Source: UBA5066 sp046331465
GTDB lineage: Bacteria; Acidobacteriota; Thermoanaerobaculia; UBA5066
DNA: 64,000 nucleotides
Assembly (NCBI GenBank): GCA_046331465.1
Contig: JAXLQV010000001.1
Span: 1,550,001-1,614,000 of the forward strand
Direction of reading: 5' to 3'
Of this stretch, positions 37,203-45,814 are shown piece by piece (the stretch's first letter is position 1; each line of letters begins with the position of its first letter). The notes below the pieces were generated by a model that ran no database searches, had not been told where the DNA came from, and was given only the letters and a program-made list of their open reading frames with translations. The position numbers and the translations under genes were made by a program.

Positions 37203-37787
37203 ATGATCGGGAATCGGTTGATCGTCGCGGGTGCGGTCGCGACGGCCGCTCTGCTCGCCCTGCCCGTGTCGGCCCAGTCCACCCAGAAGGTGGGGGTCAT
37301 CGAGGTCCAGCGGATCGTCCAGGAGTCGGCGGTCGGCAAGGAAAGCCTGGCCCGGATCCAGAAGACCCAGTCGGCCAAGCAGGACGACCTCGTCAAGCGC
37401 CAGAACGAGCTCCGGGACATGGAGAAGAAGATCCAGGACCAGGGCAAGTCCCTCTCCGAAGAGGCGATGGAGAAGCTCCAGAAGGACTACCAGGCGAAGG
37501 CGCTCGACCTCAAGCGGTTCCAGGACGACGCCCAGCGGGAGCTCGAGGACCTCCAGCGCAAGGAGCTCGGTGAGCTCGAGAAGAAGGTCCTGCCCGTCAT
37601 CGAGGCGGTCGCCAAGGAGCTCGGGTACTCCCTCGTCTTCAACAAGTACCAGAGCGGCCTCCTGCACGCCGAGGCGAGCGTCGACATCACCGACGCCGTG
37701 ATCCAGAAGTTCAACACCGCCATCGCGGCGGCGCCGAAGACGGACGCGAAGCCGGCGGCGGCTCCGGCTCCGGCCCCGAAGAAGTAA
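37203..37787 (+). CDS. ompH: Skp/OmpH periplasmic chaperone
   Basis: Holds unfolded barrel proteins in the periplasm. The 194-residue precursor has a clear signal peptide ending LPVSAQS, a short beta core (KVGVIEVQRIVQES), a long Lys/Gln-rich coiled-coil tentacle (about 50-125) and the returning core strand (VIEAVAKELGYSLVF). An Ala/Pro/Lys tail closes it. ATG 37203 follows AAGGAG. It follows bamA, as is usual, with lpxD 7 bp downstream. Confidence 0.92.
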   Translation: MIGNRLIVAGAVATAALLALPVSAQSTQKVGVIEVQRIVQESAVGKESLARIQKTQSAKQDDLVKRQNELRDMEKKIQDQGKSLSEEAMEKLQKDYQAKALDLKRFQDDAQRELEDLQRKELGELEKKVLPVIEAVAKELGYSLVFNKYQSGLLHAEASVDITDAVIQKFNTAIAAAPKTDAKPAAAPAPAPKK

Positions 37788-37794
37788 GGGGCGG

Positions 37795-38838
37795 ATGGCG
37801 GTCTTTCCCGCGGTCCGGGCCGCGGCCGAGCTGGCCGCGGCCTGCGGCGGCCGGCTCGTGGGGGACGCGGGCGTCGTCGTCGACGGCGCCCGGTCCCTCG
37901 AGAAGGCGGGCCCGCGGGATCTCTCTTTCGCCGCCGACGCGAAGGCCGAGAAGGAGGCCGCTGCGTCGGCGGCCGGCGTCCTCCTCGTCCGGTCCGCCGC
38001 GCCGTTCCCCGGGCGGACGGTCGTCGAGGTCCCGGACCCCTCCGCGGCGCTGGCCGCGATCCTCGAGGACGCCTTCCCGCGGCGCGAGGCGCGCCCCGGG
38101 GTTCACCCGACGGCGATCGTCGCGGAGGGCGCGAAGGTCGACCCGGCCGCCGAGGTCGGTCCGTACGCCGTCGTGGGAGCCGAGACAGAGGTCTCCGCCG
38201 GCGCGATCCTCGAATCCCACGTCGTCGTCGGGCGGCGCTGCCGGATCGGGACGGGCGCCTGGCTCCACCCGCACGTCGTCCTCTACGACGGCGTCGCGGT
38301 CGGGCCCCGGGCAGAGGTCCACTCCGGCGCGGTCCTCGGCGCGGACGGCTTCGGCTACGCCGCGGGGCCCGCCGGGCTCCGGAAGGTCCCGCAGGTGGGC
38401 GGGGTCGAGGTCGGCGCGGACGCGGAGATCGGCGCGAACAGCTGCGTCGACCGGGCGACCCTCGAGACGACCCGCGTCGGCGACGGCACGAAGGTCGACG
38501 ACCTCGTCATGATCGGGCACAACTGCGACGTCGGGCGGCACGTGGTCCTCTGCGGCCAGGTCGGCCTGGCCGGCTCGACCTCCGTCGGCGACCAGACGGT
38601 CCTCGGGGGGCAGGTCGGCTCCGGCGGCCACCTCCGGATCGGCCGCGGGGTGAAGGCCGGCGGGCAGACCGGGATCAGCTCCGACGTCCCCGACGGAGCC
38701 TCCGTCTTCGGGACCCCGCACATGCCGCACCGCGACGCCTTCCGCGTGAACGCGGAGCTGAAGAAGCTCCCCGAGACGGCGCGTCTCGTCCGGGAGCTGG
38801 CGAAGGCGGCCGGAGCGAAGGCCGGAGCGAAGGAATGA
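37795..38838 (+). CDS. lpxD: UDP-3-O-acylglucosamine N-acyltransferase
   Basis: Third step of lipid A synthesis. 347 residues: an N-terminal uridine-binding domain (about 1-100), then left-handed beta-helix hexapeptide repeats with the catalytic His in MIGHNCDVGRHVVLCGQ and GLAGSTSVGDQ, and a C-terminal helix (RVNAELKKLPETARLVREL). Its stop overlaps the fabZ ATG by 4 bp. Confidence 0.95.
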   Translation: MAVFPAVRAAAELAAACGGRLVGDAGVVVDGARSLEKAGPRDLSFAADAKAEKEAAASAAGVLLVRSAAPFPGRTVVEVPDPSAALAAILEDAFPRREARPGVHPTAIVAEGAKVDPAAEVGPYAVVGAETEVSAGAILESHVVVGRRCRIGTGAWLHPHVVLYDGVAVGPRAEVHSGAVLGADGFGYAAGPAGLRKVPQVGGVEVGADAEIGANSCVDRATLETTRVGDGTKVDDLVMIGHNCDVGRHVVLCGQVGLAGSTSVGDQTVLGGQVGSGGHLRIGRGVKAGGQTGISSDVPDGASVFGTPHMPHRDAFRVNAELKKLPETARLVRELAKAAGAKAGAKE

Positions 38839-39308
38839 GCGCGCCGGCCGGGCCGAGGTCGCTCGGGATCCAGGACATCCTCAGGATCCTCCCGCATCGG
38901 TACCCGTTCCTCCTCGTCGACCGCATCCTCGAGCTCGAGTCGGGGAAGAGGGTCGTCGGCCTCAAGAACGTCACGTTCAACGAGGAGTTCTTCCAGGGGC
39001 ACTTCCCCGGGAACCCCGTCATGCCGGGCGTCCTCCTCATCGAGGCGATGGCCCAGGTGGGCGGCTTCATGGTGCTCGCCGACGTCGAGGACCCCTCGCG
39101 GCAGCAGGTCCGGCTCGCGGGCCTCGACGCCGTCCGGTTCCGAAGGCCCGTCGTCCCGGGCGACCAGGTCATCTTCACGGTCGAGTTCGTCGCCGCGAAA
39201 AAGGCGATCGTCAAGGTCCGCGGAGAGGCGCGGGTGGACGGCCACCTCTGCGCCGAGGCCGAGATCCTCTGCCTCGTCCAGGACAGCGGGCCGGAGGAGA
39301 AGCGCTGA
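38835..39308 (+). CDS. fabZ: 3-hydroxyacyl-ACP dehydratase FabZ
   Basis: Hot-dog-fold dehydratase of fatty acid synthesis; 157 residues. HRYPFLLVDRI has the catalytic His. GHFPGNPVMPGVLLIEAMAQ has the catalytic Glu and the substrate tunnel. It sits between lpxD and lpxA, where it balances hydroxyacyl-ACP between phospholipids and lipid A. One base separates it from lpxA. Confidence 0.95.
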   Translation: MSAPAGPRSLGIQDILRILPHRYPFLLVDRILELESGKRVVGLKNVTFNEEFFQGHFPGNPVMPGVLLIEAMAQVGGFMVLADVEDPSRQQVRLAGLDAVRFRRPVVPGDQVIFTVEFVAAKKAIVKVRGEARVDGHLCAEAEILCLVQDSGPEEKR

Positions 39309-40088
39309 ATGGCGATCCACGCCACGGCGGTCGTCGACCCGACCGCGTCGATCCACCCGGAAGCCGAGATCGGGCCGTTCGCCGTCGTCGGCGCGTCCGT
39401 CGCCGTCGGCGCGCGGACCCGCGTCGGCGCGCACGCCGTCATCGAGGGGCCGGCCGTCCTCGGGGAGGACAACGTCGTCCACCCGCACGCCGCGCTGGGC
39501 GGTCCTCCCCAGGACCTCAAGTACGCCGGGGAGCCGACCCGGCTGCTCGTCGGGAGCCGCAACGTCTTCCGCGAGTTCATGACCGCCCACCGGGGCACCG
39601 TGACGGGCCACGCCGAGACGGTCATCGGCGACGACAACCTCTTCATGGCCTACTCGCACGTCGCGCACGACTGCGTCGTCGGGAGCCGGACCGTGTTCGC
39701 GAACTCGGCGTCCCTGTCGGGGCACGTCGTCGTCGAGGACGACGTCATCCTCGGCGGCTTCGTCGCCGTCCGGCAGTTCTGCCGCGTGGGGAGGTTCGCC
39801 TATGTCGGCGGGATGACGCCCGTGAACAAGGACGTGCTGCCCTTCACGTGGACCTCGAGCGACCGGGACACGAAGGCCTACAAGATCAACGGCGTCGGCC
39901 TCTCGCGGAAGGGCTACTCCGCCGAGCGCGTCGCGTCGCTCCAGAAGGCGTACCGGATCCTCCACCGGAACCGGCACGACCACGCGGCGGCGCTGCTCGC
40001 CCTCGAGGAGCTCTCCGGCTCGGCGCCCGACGTGAAGGTCCTGCTCGACTTCATCACGAGCTCGAAGGCGGGAGTCCACGGAGCGTGA
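39309..40088 (+). CDS. lpxA: UDP-N-acetylglucosamine O-acyltransferase
   Basis: First step of lipid A synthesis; 259 residues of hexapeptide repeats with the catalytic His in AYSHVAHDCVVGSRTVFAN. The substrate segments GGPPQDLKYAGEPTRL and NVFREFMTAHRGT, and a C-terminal helical bundle, are present. Last gene of the envelope block; lpxI/lpxB are not in the window. Confidence 0.95.
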   Translation: MAIHATAVVDPTASIHPEAEIGPFAVVGASVAVGARTRVGAHAVIEGPAVLGEDNVVHPHAALGGPPQDLKYAGEPTRLLVGSRNVFREFMTAHRGTVTGHAETVIGDDNLFMAYSHVAHDCVVGSRTVFANSASLSGHVVVEDDVILGGFVAVRQFCRVGRFAYVGGMTPVNKDVLPFTWTSSDRDTKAYKINGVGLSRKGYSAERVASLQKAYRILHRNRHDHAAALLALEELSGSAPDVKVLLDFITSSKAGVHGA

Positions 40089-40096
40089 TGGACAGG

Positions 40097-40120
40097 GGGA
40101 AACCGGGCCGCCGGTTTCCC
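40097..40120 (+). terminator. Hairpin after lpxA, with a second partial copy at 40251-40274
   Basis: GGGAAACCGG-gccg-CCGGTTTCCC is a perfect 10-bp stem with a 4-nt loop, 8 bp past lpxA and without a T-tract. The 5' arm and loop recur at 40251-40269, where the 3' arm is imperfect. The 257-bp gap to the next gene (40089-40345) otherwise holds only the terminator described next. Confidence 0.5.
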
Positions 40121-40286
40121 GCCGTACCCCCCTTCGCGCGGTGAGGAAGCTCGCCCTCGCCGGGGGGCCTGAGCTCCGCGCGGCCCGCCGGACCCCCCGC
40201 CTCGATCAGGGCGCGTTCGTCCGGCCTGCGTCGGGCTCGCGCGGGACGACGGGAAACCGGGCCGCCGGGTCTCCTGCGGGCGGGAC

Positions 40287-40320
40287 GGAAAAGAGAAGGG
40301 GCCGCTTGCGCGGCCCCTTC
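40287..40320 (-). terminator. Rho-independent terminator of the EF-G paralogue
   Basis: An 11-bp stem (GAAGGGGCCGC, loop TTGC, and its complement; 40295-40320), followed on the minus strand by CTCTTTTCC. It lies 25 bp past the gene's stop codon. Confidence 0.8.
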
Positions 40321-40345
40321 GGGTTACCGGGAGGCGGGGAGAAGG

Positions 40346-42436
40346 CTACTCGGCCTCGACCTCGGCCTTGCGCAGCTTGGCGCGCTCGGCGATGAGCTTC
40401 TCCTGGAGGGGCTTCGGCAGCTCCTCGTAGTGCGAGAGCTCCATCGTGAAGGAGCCGCGCCCCTGGGTGAGGGAGCGGAGGACGGCGGAGTAGGAGAGCA
40501 TCTCGGAGAGCGGGACCTCGGCCTTGACGATGGCGTCGTCGCCGACCTGGTCCATGCCCGACGGGCGGCCGCGGCGGCTCGTCAGGTCGCCCATGAGGTC
40601 GCCCATGTACTCCTGGGGCGCCCGGACCGCGACCGACATGACCGGCTCGAGGATCGTCGGACGCGCCTTCTCCATCGCGTCCTTGAACGCGAGCGAGCCC
40701 GCGATCTTGAACGCCATCTCCGACGAGTCGACGTCGTGGTACTGGCCGTCGTAGAGCTCGACGCGGAAGTCGACCATCGGGTAGCCGGCGAGGTAGCCCC
40801 TCTTCCGGGTGTCCTGGATTCCCTTCTCGACGGCGGGGATGTAGTTCCTCGGGATCGAGCCGCCGAAGATGTCGTCGACGAACTCGAAGTCGGCGCCGCG
40901 GGGGAGGGGCTTGACGCGGATCTTGCAGTCGGCGAACTGGCCGTGCCCGCCCGTCTGCTTCTTGTGGCGCCCGTGCGCCTCGGCGGGCCTCGTGATCGTC
41001 TCGCGGTAGGGCACCTTCGGCGGGTGCAGGATGACCTCGACGTTCGACTTCCGCTTCATGCGCGCGACGGCGATCTCGACGTGGAGCTGTCCCGCGCCCG
41101 AGAGGAGGAGCTCGCTCGTGTCCGCGTCCCGGTGGAACTTGAGGGACGGGTCCTCCTCGGTGAGCTTGCTGAGGGCGATGGAGATCTTGTCCTCGTCTCC
41201 CTTCGACTTCGGCTCGATGGAGAACGAGATCGCCGGCTCGGGCACGGCGACGGCGGGGAAGCGGTAGGGCTTCTCCTTCACGGAGAGGGAGTCTCCCGTG
41301 AGGGTCTCCTTGAGCTTCGCGACGACGCCGATGTCGCCGGCCGGGACCTCGGGGACTGTGTTCATCGTCTTGCCGAGGGGCGAGAAGACGGGGCCGAACC
41401 GCTCGGAGGTCTCGCGGTTCACGTTCCAGTAGGTGCCGTCGGCCCGGATGGTCCCCGAGTGGACCCGGAAGAGCGTCAGGCGGCCCGTGAAGGGGTCGGA
41501 GATGGTCTTGAAGACGATCGCGGCCACCGGGCCGGCCGGGTCGCACGCGAGGACCTCGGTGTTCCCGTCCTTGCCCGTCGCGGCGGCGGGGAAGGAGTCG
41601 GCTCCGGGGAGGAGGTCGACGATCTCGTCGAGGATCTTCTCGACGCCGCGCTCGTGGTCGCCCGCGGCCGCGAAGAGCACCGGGACGATCTTGCGCTCGC
41701 GGATCGCGTTGCGGAGCGCGGGGAGCATCTGCTCCTCGGTGAGGTTCCCCTGGCTGAAGAAGGTCTCCATGAGGGAGTCGTCTCCCTCGGCGACCATCTC
41801 GACGAGCGCCTCGTGGAGCGTGGCGGCGTCGGCCGCGAACTCCTCGGGGATCGGGCCCTCGACCGTCTTCCCGGCGTCATCGGTCAGGAAACCCTTCATG
41901 CCGATCAGGTCGATCGCGCCGCGGAAGCCCTTCTCCTTCCCGATCGCCGCCTCGATGCAGACGCAGGACCGGCCGAACTTCTTCTGGAGCTGGTCCATCA
42001 CCCGGCCGCCGTCGGCGTTCTCCCGGTCCATCCGGTTGACGACGACCATGCGCGGGAGGCCGAACTCGTCGGCGACCTGCCACGCCTTCTCCGTCTGCAC
42101 CTCGACGCCCGCGACGGCGTCGACGACGATGATCGCCGCGTCGGCGGCGCGCATCGCGCAGATCATCTCGGACGCGAAGATGCCGTAGCCGGGCGTGTCG
42201 ATCAGGTTGATCTTGTGCTTCTTCCACTCGAGGGCCGCCACGGCGAGCCCGATCGAGATCTTTCGTTCGATCTCCTCCGGATCGAAATCGGTCGGAGCCG
42301 AGCCGTCCTCGACGCGACCGAAGCGGTTGACCGCGCCCGCCTCGTGGAGGAGCGCCGAGACCAGGGTCGTCTTCCCGACGCCGTTGTGGCCGGCGACGGC
42401 CACGTTGCGAATGGCGGATGCGGGATACTGCTTCAT
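40346..42436 (-). CDS. Elongation factor G-like translational GTPase (EF-G paralogue)
   Basis: 696 residues with the five EF-G domains. The P-loop reads GHNGVGKTT instead of the AHIDAGKTT of the main EF-G, switch II is DTPGYGIF rather than DTPGHVDF, and the guanine motif is NRMDREN. Domain IV has KKQTGGHGQFADCKI and the C-terminal domain ends normally. These marks place it in the EF-G2/FusA-like group; whether it translocates, recycles ribosomes or does something else is unknown. ATG 42436 has GAGGGGG about 7 nt upstream and its own promoter and terminator, so it is monocistronic. Confidence 0.88.
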   Translation of the reverse strand: MKQYPASAIRNVAVAGHNGVGKTTLVSALLHEAGAVNRFGRVEDGSAPTDFDPEEIERKISIGLAVAALEWKKHKINLIDTPGYGIFASEMICAMRAADAAIIVVDAVAGVEVQTEKAWQVADEFGLPRMVVVNRMDRENADGGRVMDQLQKKFGRSCVCIEAAIGKEKGFRGAIDLIGMKGFLTDDAGKTVEGPIPEEFAADAATLHEALVEMVAEGDDSLMETFFSQGNLTEEQMLPALRNAIRERKIVPVLFAAAGDHERGVEKILDEIVDLLPGADSFPAAATGKDGNTEVLACDPAGPVAAIVFKTISDPFTGRLTLFRVHSGTIRADGTYWNVNRETSERFGPVFSPLGKTMNTVPEVPAGDIGVVAKLKETLTGDSLSVKEKPYRFPAVAVPEPAISFSIEPKSKGDEDKISIALSKLTEEDPSLKFHRDADTSELLLSGAGQLHVEIAVARMKRKSNVEVILHPPKVPYRETITRPAEAHGRHKKQTGGHGQFADCKIRVKPLPRGADFEFVDDIFGGSIPRNYIPAVEKGIQDTRKRGYLAGYPMVDFRVELYDGQYHDVDSSEMAFKIAGSLAFKDAMEKARPTILEPVMSVAVRAPQEYMGDLMGDLTSRRGRPSGMDQVGDDAIVKAEVPLSEMLSYSAVLRSLTQGRGSFTMELSHYEELPKPLQEKLIAERAKLRKAEVEAE

Positions 42437-42474
42437 GCTGGGTCCCCCTCGGAGAGGTGTCTCAAAAGGCCTGC

Positions 42475-42480
42475 ATTATA
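42475..42480 (-). promoter_or_regulatory. -10 element (TATAAT) for the EF-G paralogue
   Basis: Perfect TATAAT on the minus strand, giving a leader of about 30 nt that carries the Shine-Dalgarno. No strong -35. Confidence 0.5.
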
Positions 42481-42564
42481 GGGATGGAGGGCCCTTCCCC
42501 GAAGTCTCGAATCCGGGGAAGAGCTCGGTTCGCGCCGGAGGGCGCCCGACGCCCGAGACGCGCG

Positions 42565-42594
42565 TTGACACCCTCTTTCGCCGGGACCTAAACT
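42565..42594 (+). promoter_or_regulatory. Sigma-70 promoter for the kinase-ggt operon
   Basis: Perfect TTGACA (42565-42570), 18-bp spacer, TAAACT (42589-42594). Start of transcription about 42601. Confidence 0.7.
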
Positions 42595-42625
42595 GCGCGA
42601 CACCGGGGAAAATCCCGGCATCCTA

Positions 42626-45600
42626 TTGCCGCAGTCGCGAACGGGAGGACCTCTGCCGAGCGTTTCCGGTGCGTCCCCCTCGGGTGTCCCGAAGAGGTTC
42701 GGCCGCTACGAGGTGATCCGCGAGCTGGGGAAAGGCGCCATGGGCGTCGTCTACCTCGGCCGCGACCCCGTCATCGGCCGCCTCGTCGCCCTGAAGACGA
42801 TCCGATCGGTCAGCGAGGACGACGTCGAGCAGCGCGAGTTCCAGGAGCGCTTCCTCCGCGAGGCCCAGGCGGCGGGCATCCTCTCCCACCCGAACATCGT
42901 CACGGTGCACGACGTCGGCGAGGACTCCTCCACCGAGACGTCGTTCATCGCGATGGAGTACGTCGAGGGGAAGAACCTCAAGCAGCTCCTCGGCGAGAAG
43001 ACGCCGTTCACCTTCGAGCGCGTCGCCGAGATCATCGGCCAGGTGGCCGAGGCGCTCGACTACGCGCACCGGCGCGGCATCGTCCACCGGGACGTGAAGC
43101 CGGCGAACATCATCATCACGCCCGAGAACCAGGTGAAGATCACCGACTTCGGGATCGCCAAGACCGAGAAGTCGAACCTCACCTCCACCGGGCAGTTCCT
43201 CGGCACGCCGAACTACATGTCGCCGGAGCAGGTCACGGGCGACGCGGTCGACGGCCGGAGCGACCTCTTCTCGCTCGGCGTCGTCCTCTACGAGCTCCTC
43301 ACGCGGAAGAAGCCCTTCACCGCGGACAACCTCACGTCGATCTCGTACAAGATCGTCCACGAGCAGTTCGTCCCGCCGGAGACCTACGACGCGTCGATCC
43401 CGGCGGAGTTCGCGAGCGTCCTCGAGCGGGCCCTCGCGAAGGACCCGGGCGAGCGGTTCCAGCGCGGCAACGACTTCGCCCTCGCGCTCTACGAGTACAA
43501 GGCGCGCGAGGAGGAGCGGCAGATGCTCCGGGACCTCGGCCAGATGGTCGCCGAGGCGGAGAAGCTCGGGCCGGTGGCCACGGTCACGGCCCCCCCGACG
43601 CCGCTCCCTCCGTCTCCGCCGCCGACGCCCCCGCCGATGCAGGCGCCCCCGGCCGGCCGCTCTCCGTTCGACATCCTCGCGGCGGCCCCGGCGGCCCCGC
43701 CACCGCCCCGGCTGCCCGACCCGGAAGACGACCTCGCGACGAGAGAGGTCGTGCGGCCGCTTCCCGCGACGGCGTACGTGGCCGCTTCCGTTCCCGACCT
43801 CCCCTCCGAGGGCGGCGGGGAGAAGCGCGCCATGGAGGACTGGCAGCTCGACGAGCCGACGCGCTCGAAGAAGGCTCCGCCGCCGCCGCCGCCCGCGGAC
43901 GAGGCGGCCGTCGTCGACGTCGACGCGTCCCTGCCGGGCCCCGAGGTCGTCGTCCCGGTGGTCCCGGAGCCGACGCCCGTGCCGTCCGCGACGAAGCCCC
44001 GCGGCGTCGCGGTGTCGCCTTTCGACGGGATCCCGTCGGCGCCCGGGCTCTCCGACGAGCGCCCCGACGGGGCCACCGAGATCATCCAGGTCGGCGGCCT
44101 CGCGGGCTTCACGCCGCCTCCGGGTGGAGGAACCGACCGACCGACCGAGATCCTTCAGCCGGTCGCCCCTCCCGTTCCCGAGCCGATCTCCCCGCCGCCT
44201 GCGGCCGTCCTTCCGGAGCCGTTCGTCGATCGGCCCACGGAGATCCTCAGGCCGATCGCGCCTCCGCCTCCCCCGGCCTCTCCGACACTGCCGGCCGCTC
44301 CGCCGGCTCCTCCCGCTCCGGTCGAGCCGTTCGTCGACCGGCCCACGGAGATCCTCAGGCCGATCGCGCCCCCTTCCGCCGAGAAATCCGAGAGGGTCGA
44401 GAAGGTCGCGAAACCCCCGGAACCGTCGATCGTCCCGCCGGCCCCGGCCCCGCTGCCGCCGCCGGTGGTGCCTCCGCCGTCGTCCGGCGACCGTCCCACC
44501 GAGATCCTCCGCAGCCCGTTCCCGCCGCCGGCCGCTTCCGGTCCCGCTCCACTTCCTGCCGACGTCGGCGAGGAAGGGGCGACCGAGCGGATCGTCGACG
44601 CGATGAAGCTGGCCCGCGCGGGGGCTCCCGCGCCGAAGCCGCCGTCCGCCACGCTCCCCGCGCCGCCGCCCTCCCGACCCCCGGCTCCCGCGGCCCCCCG
44701 GCCTCCTGCTCCCTCCGGGGCCCGGCCGGCCGTTCCCCCGGCGCCGAAGCCGGCGAGCGCGGCGGCAAAGCTCGCGTCGTCCGCCGGACTCGCCGCTCCC
44801 GGCCCGGCCGCTCCGTCGACGGAGCTCCCGCCGGTGGAGCTCGAGCCGATCCCGGTCCCGGCCACCGTGCCGCCGCAGGCCCCCGCGGGGCCCGTGCTGA
44901 AGCGCGCCGTCAACGGGAAGTTCGTCGCCCTCATCATCGGCCTCGTCCTCGTCGCCGCCGGCGTCGTCGCCGGCTCCCTCTGGTCGCGCAAGGCGAAGAT
45001 CGACGCGCAGGCCGCGGTCGACGAGGTCCGCGAGCGGGAGGTCCAGGAGCTGAAGGCCCTGATGGAGGACGGCAATCGCCTCCTCGCGGCGGGGAACGCC
45101 AGCCAGGCGCTCGAGAAGTTCCGCGAGGTGATCCGTCGCAAGCCCGACTCGGCGGCCGCTCGCGAGGCTCTCGCGCGCGCCGAGGAGCAGGCCAAGGCGA
45201 AGCAGGCGGGCGAGGAGGTCGGCCGCGAGGTCGAGACGCGCCTCGCCGCGGCCCGCCAGGCCGCCGAAGAGGGGCAGTTCGACCGTGCCCTCGACGAGCT
45301 CTCCGCCGTCCTCCTCCTCCAGCCCGACAACGCGGACGCCCAGTCGATCCGCGCGTCCGTGAAGGCGGCACAGGCCGAGAAGGCCGCCGCCGAGAAGAAG
45401 GCGGCCGCCGAGCTCGCGAAGAAGAAGAAGCCGACGCCGGTGCCGACTCCGGTTCGCGAGGTGAAGGCCGCGCCTCCCGTCGAGACGCCGAAGCCGGCGA
45501 CTCCGACGCCCGGAGTGTCGAAGGTCCGGATCGTCTTCCAGAGCCCGGCCCCCGAGGGCTACGTGATGGTCCGTCGGAACGACAAGGAGATCTTCCGCCG

Positions 45601-45814
45601 CCAGTTCGACTTCGGCCGGAAGAGCGCGGGCGGCCTCGTCGAAGGCGTCGTGGAGGTCCCGTCGGGACCGGCGAGCTTCAAGGCCTGGGCGATTCCGACG
45701 AACCGTTCGTTCAACGGCTACGAGGCCGCGGACCTGGTCGTGCCGGGGGGCGAGACACGATCCCTCGTGCTCGAGCTGAATGCGTCCGGCAAGCTCGTCC
45801 TCTCGCTCCGCTAG
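42626..45814 (+). CDS. Hanks-type Ser/Thr protein kinase with motif-rich linker, one membrane helix and TPR-like extracytoplasmic part
   Basis: 1062 residues. The kinase domain (about 28-290) has GKGAMGVVYLG, the VAIK-type lysine in LVALKTI, HRDVKPANI and ITDFGIAK, and looks active. Residues about 310-760 are a Pro/Ala-rich linker with six spaced T-E-x-(I/L/V) motifs at T484, T507, T538, T574, T625 and T653. One membrane helix (about 766-787, LIIGLVLVAAGVVAGSLW) is followed by TPR-like helices (about 800-930) and a C-terminal beta domain with GYVMVRRNDKEIFRRQF. Start TTG 42626; CTG 42653, 4 nt after GGGAGG, is an equally good alternative. It overlaps ggt by 35 bp. Confidence 0.9.
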   Translation: MPQSRTGGPLPSVSGASPSGVPKRFGRYEVIRELGKGAMGVVYLGRDPVIGRLVALKTIRSVSEDDVEQREFQERFLREAQAAGILSHPNIVTVHDVGEDSSTETSFIAMEYVEGKNLKQLLGEKTPFTFERVAEIIGQVAEALDYAHRRGIVHRDVKPANIIITPENQVKITDFGIAKTEKSNLTSTGQFLGTPNYMSPEQVTGDAVDGRSDLFSLGVVLYELLTRKKPFTADNLTSISYKIVHEQFVPPETYDASIPAEFASVLERALAKDPGERFQRGNDFALALYEYKAREEERQMLRDLGQMVAEAEKLGPVATVTAPPTPLPPSPPPTPPPMQAPPAGRSPFDILAAAPAAPPPPRLPDPEDDLATREVVRPLPATAYVAASVPDLPSEGGGEKRAMEDWQLDEPTRSKKAPPPPPPADEAAVVDVDASLPGPEVVVPVVPEPTPVPSATKPRGVAVSPFDGIPSAPGLSDERPDGATEIIQVGGLAGFTPPPGGGTDRPTEILQPVAPPVPEPISPPPAAVLPEPFVDRPTEILRPIAPPPPPASPTLPAAPPAPPAPVEPFVDRPTEILRPIAPPSAEKSERVEKVAKPPEPSIVPPAPAPLPPPVVPPPSSGDRPTEILRSPFPPPAASGPAPLPADVGEEGATERIVDAMKLARAGAPAPKPPSATLPAPPPSRPPAPAAPRPPAPSGARPAVPPAPKPASAAAKLASSAGLAAPGPAAPSTELPPVELEPIPVPATVPPQAPAGPVLKRAVNGKFVALIIGLVLVAAGVVAGSLWSRKAKIDAQAAVDEVREREVQELKALMEDGNRLLAAGNASQALEKFREVIRRKPDSAAAREALARAEEQAKAKQAGEEVGREVETRLAAARQAAEEGQFDRALDELSAVLLLQPDNADAQSIRASVKAAQAEKAAAEKKAAAELAKKKKPTPVPTPVREVKAAPPVETPKPATPTPGVSKVRIVFQSPAPEGYVMVRRNDKEIFRRQFDFGRKSAGGLVEGVVEVPSGPASFKAWAIPTNRSFNGYEAADLVVPGGETRSLVLELNASGKLVLSLR
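44216..44372 (+). repeat. Direct repeat inside the kinase linker
   Basis: A stretch of about 49 bp (44216-44264) recurs at 44324-44372 with two base changes, exactly 108 bp (36 codons) apart. It encodes EPFVDRPTEILRPIAPP twice, so the linker motif array grew at least partly by in-frame duplication. Confidence 0.75.

Noticed and set aside
40141..40395. 84-aa plus-strand open frame after lpxA
   Set aside because: It runs into the terminator and the 3' end of the minus-strand EF-G paralogue, and its composition is Arg/Gly/Pro noise.
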